Positions 9,361-16,905 of a DNA stretch of 64,000 bases are shown in pieces. The stretch is from Desulforhopalus singaporensis (GTDB lineage Bacteria > Desulfobacterota > Desulfobulbia > Desulfobulbales > Desulfocapsaceae), in contig NZ_FNJI01000019.1 in assembly GCF_900104445.1 (NCBI RefSeq), forward strand, positions 37,072 through 101,071. Direction: 5' to 3'. Position 1 is the stretch's first letter; each line of letters begins with the position of its first letter. The notes beneath the pieces are model-generated. The model was not told the origin of the DNA. It ran no database searches and saw nothing but the letters and a program-made list of their open reading frames with translations. A program made the translations under genes and the position numbers.

Positions 9361-10794
9361 ATGGCTAACGAAACCGATTGGAATAAGGTGAAAGAATGGG
9401 ATGCGAAATATCTCCTGCATCCCTTTGTAACCTCTGAAGAGTACGGAGCATGCCCTGTTGAGAGTACCGACGGCGACTACCTGGTCATGCCCGACGGAAC
9501 CAGACTGCTGGACATGTTCAATCAGCTGTACTGTGTAAACTCCGGCCAGAAGGTGCCCGAAATACAGGACGCCATAAAAGACGCCCTTGATCGTTTCGGT
9601 TTTGTCTGGGACATTTACTGCACCGATTACAAGGCTGAGGTCGCAAAAATTCTGATAGAGGACTTGCTGGGTGACGAGGGATGGGCAGGAAAGGTTCGCT
9701 TCACGAATTCCGGCGGGGAATCTGTGGAGGTAGCGTCAATTATCGCACGACTTTATACCGGAAAGGAATATATCGCTACCCGTGAGCACTCCTATCATGG
9801 GATCTCCGGTGTTGCAGTCGGCCTTAACAGGGTGTTGGCGGGTCGGTCGCATATCTCAAGGGAAGGGGATGGTCTTGTCAAGCAGGTGCCGGGACAGGGT
9901 TACGGGGCGACAATTAAGTGTCCCGCTCCCCTGTGCTACCGATGTTCTGTCGGCCATAGCTATCCCGAGTGCAAGTCGGCGCTGCCGGATGGCACTCTTC
10001 CATGTGTTCACACGGCCGAACAATTCATCCGTAACCACGGCGTCGACCAGGTAGCCGCAATGATCACCGAGCCCGCTTTCGGCGCCGGTACCATCGTACC
10101 GCCCCTGGAGTATCTGCCGCAAATCTACGAGATGACCAGAAGGCTTGGAATTCTCTGGATCGTAGATGAGGTCCTTATGGGCTTTGGCCGCCTCGGCACC
10201 TGGTTCGGATACCAGAAAATGGGCGGTGGGAAGGTAAGGCCTGATATTGTAACTGTGGCCAAAGGACTTACCAGTTCATCCATTGGCGCGGGCGCGGTGA
10301 TTGTAAGCAAGGAGATCGCCGCATTTATGGATTCGGTCCGCTGGAATCACGTAAGCACCTTTGCCGGACACCCCATTGCCATGGCAGCTGCGGTAGCCAA
10401 TCTCAAGTATCTGATGAATAACAATATCATCCCCAAGGCAGCGGAAAAAGGGGAATATTTTGGGGCCAAACTGCGAGAACTCGAGAGCAGGCACAAGTGC
10501 GTCGGCCAGGTTGCCGGGTATGGAATGTTCTGGCAGGTTGAGCTGGTAAAGAACAAAGAGACCAGGGAACCGTTTATTGCCGAGGACAGAAATACCGCCT
10601 TTACCGACAATCCGGCAACAAAACCTGTGACCGTTGTTCTCAATAAATGCCTGGAAAAAGGTGTTCTGCTTGGCGGCTTCGTGCCGAATACCCTGAGAAT
10701 CGGCGGTTCTCTCACTATTTCACAACAAGATATGGACAAGGCTATCGATGCCTTGGACTACGCGCTCTTCGCAGTCGACGAGATGTGTGACTGA
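9361..10794 (+). CDS. Class III PLP-dependent aminotransferase with Cys-rich insert, copy 1
   Basis: A 477-residue fold-type I omega-aminotransferase. Seen in the sequence: FTNSGGESVEVA for cofactor phosphate binding, the IVDEVLMGFGRLG block with the PLP-pyridine Asp, and the Schiff-base Lys301 in TVAKGLTSS. Enzymes of this class move the amino group of beta-alanine, GABA, taurine, diamines and similar compounds onto pyruvate or 2-oxoglutarate, leaving an aldehyde. Unusual are Cys187, 192, 195, 204 and 215 in one stretch (CPAPLCYRCSVG...C), also present in the second copy. It follows AOR with 194 bp between and has a strong GGAGGAGGA ribosome site; a 7-bp inverted repeat (9322-9328/9342-9348) ends just before that site. 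Substrate unknown. Confidence 0.88.
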   Translation: MANETDWNKVKEWDAKYLLHPFVTSEEYGACPVESTDGDYLVMPDGTRLLDMFNQLYCVNSGQKVPEIQDAIKDALDRFGFVWDIYCTDYKAEVAKILIEDLLGDEGWAGKVRFTNSGGESVEVASIIARLYTGKEYIATREHSYHGISGVAVGLNRVLAGRSHISREGDGLVKQVPGQGYGATIKCPAPLCYRCSVGHSYPECKSALPDGTLPCVHTAEQFIRNHGVDQVAAMITEPAFGAGTIVPPLEYLPQIYEMTRRLGILWIVDEVLMGFGRLGTWFGYQKMGGGKVRPDIVTVAKGLTSSSIGAGAVIVSKEIAAFMDSVRWNHVSTFAGHPIAMAAAVANLKYLMNNNIIPKAAEKGEYFGAKLRELESRHKCVGQVAGYGMFWQVELVKNKETREPFIAEDRNTAFTDNPATKPVTVVLNKCLEKGVLLGGFVPNTLRIGGSLTISQQDMDKAIDALDYALFAVDEMCD

Positions 10795-11387
10795 TTCGGA
10801 AGGCAAGGTCAGCCGGGGCTGTTTTCGATCTTTACCGGAAACAGCACCTGTATAGTGCACCGGCAGGACCTATGAATCCAGCACCGGCAAAACTGCCGGC
10901 AGGCGGGATCAATCGTTTCTTCAGATCGCAGTATTTATACAAGCTCCAGTTTCTCATTCACCCTAAGGGGTGAAATGGATCTTTCGCTCCATCGGCGTCG
11001 CGGGTCTAAGCGGTTGTCTTTTATGGCAGCATGACCTGCTGGCCGATTCGCGAAAAACTCTGTTGTAGAGAAATTGGGGCCAGGCTCGAAATCCTTTGCC
11101 GGACGGGTGCACCCTCTTCGTGCGGCAGGAGAAAAAGAGCAGGCTTTCCCAGTACGTTTACAAGACATACCCGGCCTGAACGGATGGCAGCGGGAGAAGA
11201 GGGATCCATATCTGCAGAGCTCTCGTCCCGAGACCCTCTATACGGCCTGAATAAGCAGCTCTTCATGTTACTGTATGCTCAGCGGGCGTTATCGCCCCGG
11301 GGATGTGTCAGGAACACCTGTGTGAAACCATTATGGTAAAATGAACTGCTAAGACAATGATGTTTAAAAATATTCTGGAGGGAGTTT
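10795..11387. other. Intergenic region before APC permease
   Basis: About 590 bp with only low-quality overlapping frames on both strands. It contains several small inverted repeats: GCTGTTT/AAACAGC near 10818-10848, CCGGCA/TGCCGG near 10881, and TTCACCC/GGGTGAA near 10957. None has a T-run. I find no convincing promoter consensus. Confidence 0.4.
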
Positions 11388-12836
11388 ATGTCAGGTCTTA
11401 AAAGAGAGGTAGGATTGACTGCAGCTGTCTGTACTGCGGTGGGAATTGTTGTTTCATCGTCGGCACTGGTCATGCTGGGACAGGGGTTTGGTCTGGGCGG
11501 TCCTGCTTTCGTCGTTGCTATTATTGTCGCACTTTTTATCAATCTGTTCGTTGCGTTTTCTTTTGCCGAACTAGCTTCAATTATGCCTTTGGCCGGTGGA
11601 ATCAACCATTATACGTTGCCGACCATGGGACGTTTTATGGGGATCTTTGCAGTGCTTGCCGGCTATTTTGCCGTATCTACTTTGTCCAACGCCGCCGAAT
11701 CTTCAATTGCCGGATTGGTGGTTGCCGATATCTTTCTCCCCGGCTCCGGCATTTCTCCGGGAGTGTGGGCCCTGTTGCTGATGGTTATATTGACGGGTAT
11801 TAATCTACTCGGTGTAAAATCATTTGCCCGGTCGCAGATTATTTTTGCGTCCACCATGATCGTCTCCATGATAGCCCTGTCAATGATCGGAATTTTCGAC
11901 CTGGGTTCAGGAACTCCTCTCAAGACCAGTATTACCTTCGATATGGCTGCCGGGGGCGGCGTTCTCAGTATGCTCGGAATCGCCTTCTGGCTGTTCGTAG
12001 GCATGGAGTTCGTCTGCCCGATGGCTGAAGAGGTGAAAAATCCGCAAAAATTCATACCGGTCGCGATGATTGCCGCCCTGTTGATCATCTTTGTGTCCGA
12101 CCTGCTTTTCGGGTTCATGGCACTCAAATATGTGAAAATGGATGCGCTGGGCAGTTCTTCCTACCCGCACGTTGATGCGGCCATGGCGGTGTTGGGCAGG
12201 AACGGCCAGGTCTGGATCGGCGTCATCAGTCTGGTAGCAACGGCGAGTACGTTAAACACCTTTATCGCCGCCGTGCCAAGAATGCTCTACGGAATGTCAA
12301 AGGAAGGACAGTTTCCGGCAATATTCGGCAAGCTGAACCGGTTTGGAGTGCCCTATGTCGGTATTATCGCTGTCTTCGTCATTACCGTCATTCTTCTTGG
12401 AACCGGTATCTCTAATGTTTCCGCGATTACCACCCTCATTCTCGCCGGCTGTATCGGTTGGATGCTCTGCTACATGATCGCCAACCTCAACGTAGTTATC
12501 CTGCGCTTCAGGTACCCCGATCTCAAGCGATCCTTTAAATCACCTTTTGGCATAACCCTGCCGGTTATCAGTTTTTTCGGTCTGGCGTACATGATCTATG
12601 CCATCTGGCCCGAAGACGGCACAGGAATGAGACAGGATATCTACTTCTATTCAAACCTGTTCCTGATGATCTGTGCGGTTTGGAGTGGATACTGGGTCAA
12701 GTTTAAAATGAACAAGCCGCTGTTTGAGACGATACCCATCTCGGTACTGCTCAAGGAAACCGAGGACTCTCTTCTAACCGACGAAGAGGTTGTCGACAGC
12801 GGAGAAAGCATGGAACAGGCCGAAGCATCGGCGTAA
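11388..12836 (+). CDS. APC-superfamily amino acid permease
   Basis: A 482-residue integral membrane protein with about 12 predicted spans. The N-terminus carries the APC signature for the unwound TM1 (VGLTAAVCTAVGIVVSSSALVMLGQ), and TM2 and TM6 regions are typical (FAELASIMPLAGGINHY; ASTLNTFIAAVPRMLYGM). A hydrophilic acidic tail of about 45 residues follows the last span. An AGGAGGG-like ribosome site (GGAGGGA) precedes the ATG. It is followed by a terminator and then by aspartase. The context suggests import of an amino acid such as aspartate or of another amino compound fed to the aminotransferase. Specificity is not readable. Confidence 0.88.
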   Translation: MSGLKREVGLTAAVCTAVGIVVSSSALVMLGQGFGLGGPAFVVAIIVALFINLFVAFSFAELASIMPLAGGINHYTLPTMGRFMGIFAVLAGYFAVSTLSNAAESSIAGLVVADIFLPGSGISPGVWALLLMVILTGINLLGVKSFARSQIIFASTMIVSMIALSMIGIFDLGSGTPLKTSITFDMAAGGGVLSMLGIAFWLFVGMEFVCPMAEEVKNPQKFIPVAMIAALLIIFVSDLLFGFMALKYVKMDALGSSSYPHVDAAMAVLGRNGQVWIGVISLVATASTLNTFIAAVPRMLYGMSKEGQFPAIFGKLNRFGVPYVGIIAVFVITVILLGTGISNVSAITTLILAGCIGWMLCYMIANLNVVILRFRYPDLKRSFKSPFGITLPVISFFGLAYMIYAIWPEDGTGMRQDIYFYSNLFLMICAVWSGYWVKFKMNKPLFETIPISVLLKETEDSLLTDEEVVDSGESMEQAEASA

Positions 12837-12899
12837 ATAATCTAACGCACGAGAAAAACCTGATCCGTATAAGCGGATCGGCAGACGCCGCCAGGAATG

Positions 12900-12937
12900 A
12901 GCGCTCCCGGAAGAAAAGCGGGGGCGCTTATTTTTTT
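12900..12937 (+). terminator. Rho-independent terminator after APC permease
   Basis: AGCGCTCCC pairs with GGGGGCGCT (one T-G wobble) around a 10-nt loop, followed directly by TTATTTTTTT. It separates the permease from aspartase. A second small hairpin (GATCCG/CGGATC) lies just upstream at about 12862-12879. Confidence 0.82.
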
Positions 12938-13014
12938 GGTGATATCAAAACAGGTGGAGGCGTCCACTCTGCCCCTCCACCCCTTCATGAAAATATCTAT
13001 TTTACCGGTTGCCA

Positions 13015-14403
13015 ATGAAACAGACAGTTAGAATTGAACACGATTTTCTTGGAGAAAAAGAGATCCCCGACAACTGCTACTATGGGATCCAGACCAGGCG
13101 CGCCGTGGAAAATTTCCGTATAACCGGAATCCGTATATCCGCCTTTCCCGAACTGATAGTTGCTCTTGCCTGCGTGAAAAAGGCAGCGGCTATGGTCAAC
13201 GCAGAGCTTGGCCAGTTTCCCGATACCATCGCCACGGCTATTATCAAGGCCTGCGACGAAATCATTGACGGCAAGCTGCTCGACCAGTTTGTCGTCGATA
13301 TTATGCAGGGCGGGGCCGGGACTTCAACCAACATGAATGCCAACGAGGTGATCGCCAACCGGGCTCTGGAATTAATGGGACACCGCAAAGGGGAATACGG
13401 GATTGTCCATCCCAACAATCATGTCAACTGCTCGCAATCAACCAACGACGTGTATCCGACCGCGCTGCGGGTGGCTATTTACAGGAAGCTTGAGCAGCTG
13501 CAAGGTCCGCTGAACAAGCTGCAGGCTTCTTTCCAGGCCAAGGCGGAGGAATTCAGTGATGTGCTGAAAATGGGCAGGACCCAGCTGCAGGATGCAGTTC
13601 CCATGACCCTTGGCCAGGAGTTCTCGGCCTACTCAACCACCATTGGAGAGGAAATAAAACTTATAGGCCAGACCAAAAAACTTGTCCGGGAAATAAACCT
13701 GGGGGCAACGGCGATAGGGACCGGTATAAATTCGCCTGACAAGTACAAGGAGTTTGTGGCGAAGCGGTTTGCGGAGGTGACGGGGGTCCCCGTGCTCACT
13801 TCCGCAAACCTTGTGGAGGCAACCTGGGATACCGGCGCCTATGTCCAGACTTCAAGCGTGCTCAAGAGAATTGCGTTGAAGCTCTCGAAGATATCGAGCG
13901 ATTTGCGACTGCTCTCTTCAGGTCCCAGGGCCGGTTTGAACGAAATCAACCTGCCGCGGATGCAGCCCGGTTCCTCCATCATGCCCGGCAAGGTCAACCC
14001 GGTGATTCCTGAGGTTGTCAACCAGGTCGCCTATAAAGTTATCGGCAACGACCTTACCATAACCATGGCTTCGGAAAACGGACAACTGGAGCTTAACGTC
14101 ATGGAGCCTGTCATTGCATCGAGCCTGTTTGAGTCGATGAACATGATAATCGCCGCCTGCGATGTCCTCAGGATTTCCTGTATTGACGGAATTACCGCCA
14201 ATCGGGACCATTGCCTGCACCTGGTTGAAAACAGTATCGGTATTGTCACTGCGCTAACCCCCGTTATCGGGTATGAGAATGGTTCAACAATTGCCAGGGA
14301 AGCGCTGGCAACCGGCAAGTCGGTCTATGAGGTGGCCGTTGAACACAACCTGCTGTCAAGGAAGCAGCTCGACGAGCTGATGTCGATCAAGAATATGGTT
14401 TAA
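13015..14403 (+). CDS. aspA: Aspartate ammonia-lyase (aspartase)
   Basis: A 462-residue fumarase/aspartase-superfamily enzyme that turns L-aspartate into fumarate and ammonia. Strong markers: RIEHDFLGEKEIPDNCYYGIQT at the N-terminus, TSTNMNANEVIANRA, the HPNNHVNCSQSTNDVYPTA block, KMGRTQLQDAVPMTLGQEF, and the catalytic signature GSSIMPGKVNP at about residues 319-329. The Asp/Cys-containing substrate loops fit aspartase better than fumarase (IPDNCYYGIQTRRA). No good ribosome site is visible; ATG 13015 is preferred over a TTG 6 bp upstream. It is flanked by terminators on both sides and is probably a single-gene unit. Fumarate formed here can serve as electron acceptor or enter the citric acid cycle. 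Confidence 0.93.
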   Translation: MKQTVRIEHDFLGEKEIPDNCYYGIQTRRAVENFRITGIRISAFPELIVALACVKKAAAMVNAELGQFPDTIATAIIKACDEIIDGKLLDQFVVDIMQGGAGTSTNMNANEVIANRALELMGHRKGEYGIVHPNNHVNCSQSTNDVYPTALRVAIYRKLEQLQGPLNKLQASFQAKAEEFSDVLKMGRTQLQDAVPMTLGQEFSAYSTTIGEEIKLIGQTKKLVREINLGATAIGTGINSPDKYKEFVAKRFAEVTGVPVLTSANLVEATWDTGAYVQTSSVLKRIALKLSKISSDLRLLSSGPRAGLNEINLPRMQPGSSIMPGKVNPVIPEVVNQVAYKVIGNDLTITMASENGQLELNVMEPVIASSLFESMNMIIAACDVLRISCIDGITANRDHCLHLVENSIGIVTALTPVIGYENGSTIAREALATGKSVYEVAVEHNLLSRKQLDELMSIKNMV

Positions 14404-14430
14404 CAGCGGCAAACGTAAAAGAGAGGGAGA

Positions 14431-14456
14431 GTGCCGGCTGGGCTCCGGCACTTTTT
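14431..14456 (+). terminator. Rho-independent terminator after aspA
   Basis: GTGCCGG pairs with CCGGCAC around a 7-nt loop and is followed by TTTTT, 27 bp after the stop codon. Confidence 0.82.
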
Positions 14457-14673
14457 CAGCCACAAGCTCCATCACTGTTGGCGATCATGGTGAGTTGCTC
14501 CGGAAAAAATCGTGTATACTGGTCTTTTCAAGTGGTTGTAGTTCATTATATTGCACACTTTCGTTGTCCGCCGTCATCGGGGGAAGGTGTGCTGTTATGG
14601 CAACCGGGGGTTGTATACCCGGTGATTGCTGACGTCACCTTTGCGGGTCGCCTGCTGTTATCGGTTGCAAACG

Positions 14674-15384
14674 TTACACTCTGTACAGTTTCGCAGGTGG
14701 CATGGCAAAGTGGCCGGTTTTACTTTGTCCAAGCCTCAGTGCAACAAAGGATTCGGCAAACTTCAAGGCGACCGTGCAGGGGTCGATCACTACGACCCCG
14801 TATTGTTTTTCTATCTGTTCGGTGTACCCCGTCATCCCGGCACATCCCAGGACGATCACCTCGGCACCATCTTCTTCGACCGCTGATCCCACTACATCAA
14901 GAAGGGTGTTGATTGTCAGGTCGGAATCCGACTCCGATTGTGCTACTGACAGATCGAGACTTCTCACCGACGCAAGCCGGTGTTGGCAGACCAGGTCCAG
15001 GGCCTGGCGGATTCGTGTCGGAACTCTTCTTTTTACCGGGGTGATGACGGTAAATTTCGCACCCAGCATTGCCGCGGCATGGATGCTTGCCTCACCGATG
15101 CCGATCACGGGGATTGTTGCCAGTTCTTTGGCGCCATCAAGGCCAGGGTCTGAAAAACAGGCGATTACCACAGCGTCAAATCCGTCCTGCTGAGCCCCTG
15201 CTACAAGCTTGAGCATTTCCGGAACGGCATAGGCCTCGTCAACAGCGCATTCGATAGTTTCGGGGCCCCTGGCCGGGCAGACTACCTTGAGTTCGGTGGC
15301 CGGAGATTTCACCTTGACCAGTTCCTCCCTGATATGACTGGTCATGCCAGAGGAGGTGTTGGGGTTGATGACGCAGATTTTCAT
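14674..15384 (-). CDS. hyuE: Asp/Glu/hydantoin racemase family, probable hydantoin racemase
   Basis: A 236-residue cofactor-independent racemase. The N-terminus MKICVINPNTSSGMT is characteristic of hydantoin racemases, and the two catalytic cysteines fall at residues 76 (ACFSDPG) and 181 (GCAGM), exactly the positions known for the Agrobacterium enzyme. Such enzymes racemise 5-substituted hydantoins so that a stereospecific hydantoinase can open the ring; allantoin racemases are close relatives. It is the last gene of the minus-strand molybdenum-hydroxylase cluster, 118 bp after the iron-sulfur subunit gene. Two cyclic amidohydrolases encoded upstream in the same cluster support a ring-opening role. 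A terminator-flanked region separates it from the convergent aspA. Confidence 0.85.
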   Translation of the reverse strand: MKICVINPNTSSGMTSHIREELVKVKSPATELKVVCPARGPETIECAVDEAYAVPEMLKLVAGAQQDGFDAVVIACFSDPGLDGAKELATIPVIGIGEASIHAAAMLGAKFTVITPVKRRVPTRIRQALDLVCQHRLASVRSLDLSVAQSESDSDLTINTLLDVVGSAVEEDGAEVIVLGCAGMTGYTEQIEKQYGVVVIDPCTVALKFAESFVALRLGQSKTGHFAMPPAKLYRV

Positions 15385-15502
15385 TGTTCTTGCACTCCTG
15401 GTGTTATACCCGGCACGGTCGGCAGGGGGTGATTGTTTGCCGCTGTTTTGTTGTAATGGGTCATGAAAACAGCCCAGAGGTTACCGGTGGATTCCGCCGA
15501 TA

Positions 15503-15994
15503 TCAGGGCTTTGACCGGCAGCAGAGTCCGCTGTCGGCAGCGTCCTGTATCGCCTTGACAATACTGGTATAGCCGGTGCAGCGACAGATATTGCCTCTTA
15601 TGGCATCGCGTATTTCGTCTTCGGTCGGCTTCGGGTTTCTGATCAGAAGGTCTTTGGCGACCAGGATCATTCCCGGAGTGCAGAATCCGCACTGGATCGC
15701 AGCCTGTTCCACAAACGCTTCCTGGATCGGATCGAGCTTGCCTGGTTCCGGGGCAACCCCTTCAATGGTTACGATCTCGGCACCCTGGACCGCCTTGGCG
15801 AGGGTGATACAGGCGAGAACCGGCTCTCCGTTGACGAGTACGGTGCAGGCGCCGCATTCCCCGGTGCCGCAGCCGTACTTCGTGCCGGTCATGCCAATGG
15901 TGTCGTGGATAACGTTGCTGAGCAGTTCGTTGTCTTCGACGACCACGTCGTACTGTTCTCTGTTAATGGTTAGGGTAATGAGTTCTTTTTTCAC
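15503..15994 (-). CDS. Molybdenum hydroxylase, [2Fe-2S] subunit, complex A
   Basis: A 163-residue small subunit of the xanthine dehydrogenase/CoxS type. It has both clusters: the plant-type ferredoxin motif (YGCGTGECGACTVLVNG...C) and the C-terminal alpha-helical motif (QCGFCTPGM, then CRCTGY). It passes electrons from the molybdopterin site to the FAD subunit. I take the GTG whose GTGA overlaps the stop of the FAD-subunit gene as the start, since AAGGAG lies 7 bp before it; the frame is open further upstream without a ribosome site. Its order, after the large and FAD subunit genes, differs from complex B at 24.8-28.4 kb. Confidence 0.9.
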   Translation of the reverse strand: MKKELITLTINREQYDVVVEDNELLSNVIHDTIGMTGTKYGCGTGECGACTVLVNGEPVLACITLAKAVQGAEIVTIEGVAPEPGKLDPIQEAFVEQAAIQCGFCTPGMILVAKDLLIRNPKPTEDEIRDAIRGNICRCTGYTSIVKAIQDAADSGLCCRSKP

Positions 15995-16890
15995 GATGCA
16001 TCTCCTTTGGCTCTGTCCCACGCTACCTGAAAAACATCCATAAATAGTACCTTCGCGACTTTGCGTCGATATTCTGCGGTGGATCGGATGTCGTCGATCG
16101 GCCGTATCGCTTCAGAAACAGCAACGCCCGCCCGCCGTATCAGGTCGCTTTCAGGGTCACTGATCAGTTGGCCGGAAAGAATCCCGCCCGGTTCATCGAT
16201 CAGCAGGGCGGTAGGTGCGCAGGAGCCGACTGCCACTTTGCAGCTTTCGCACACGTCCCCGTTTCTTTTGATGGAGATTGCGATATTTATTTTAGCGATA
16301 TCGGCGCCGACCCGTTCCATTTTTCTAAAGCTTGAGCCCACGCCTTCAGCCGGCAGGGGGATATTGACCGAATAGACGATTTCGTCCCGCCCGATTGCGG
16401 TCTTGCCGGGGCCCAGGATAAAGTCTTCCAGCGCTACTTGCCGTTCGCCGTCTCCTGACTTGAGGGTGAGGGTGGTGCCAAGGGTCAGCAGCGGCGGAAC
16501 CGAATCCGCAGCGGGCGACGCCGTGCAGATGTTGCCCGCAATGGTGGCCATGTTGAGAATCTGCAGTTTGCCTATGGACGAAACCCCTTCATGGAGTGCA
16601 AGGATGCTTTTAATTTCCCTGCAGGCTGCCGCGACTTTCTTGAGTTTTGTCGCGGCGCCGATTCTCATGACCCCGTCCTTGATTTCAATAAAGTCGAGTT
16701 CATCTATTTTCATGGTGCTGACAAGGCGTTTGGGACAGTGACGGCCTTCCTTCATCATGACCAGGATATCGGTGCCGCCGGCTATAAGCCTGTCGTCGCC
16801 GCCGGGCTCGTTCAGCAGGCCGAACAGTTCTGTGAGGGTTGCGGGCTGGCAGAAGTCGAACTCATTGGTGATTATTCGTGAATTATGCAT
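15991..16890 (-). CDS. Molybdenum hydroxylase, FAD-binding subunit, complex A
   Basis: A 299-residue medium subunit (CoxM/XdhB-like). FAD-binding motifs are clear: LIAGGTDILVMMKEG in the first lobe and TIAGNICTASPAADSVPPLLTLG in the second, followed by the CO-dehydrogenase flavoprotein C-terminal domain. It takes electrons from the iron-sulfur subunit and passes them to NAD or another acceptor. It lies 15 bp after the large-subunit gene and overlaps the small-subunit gene by 4 bp, so the three genes are surely co-translated. It is clearly diverged from the FAD subunit of complex B. Confidence 0.9.
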   Translation of the reverse strand: MHNSRIITNEFDFCQPATLTELFGLLNEPGGDDRLIAGGTDILVMMKEGRHCPKRLVSTMKIDELDFIEIKDGVMRIGAATKLKKVAAACREIKSILALHEGVSSIGKLQILNMATIAGNICTASPAADSVPPLLTLGTTLTLKSGDGERQVALEDFILGPGKTAIGRDEIVYSVNIPLPAEGVGSSFRKMERVGADIAKINIAISIKRNGDVCESCKVAVGSCAPTALLIDEPGGILSGQLISDPESDLIRRAGVAVSEAIRPIDDIRSTAEYRRKVAKVLFMDVFQVAWDRAKGDAS

Positions 16891-16905
16891 TGTGTATGAA
16901 CCTTT

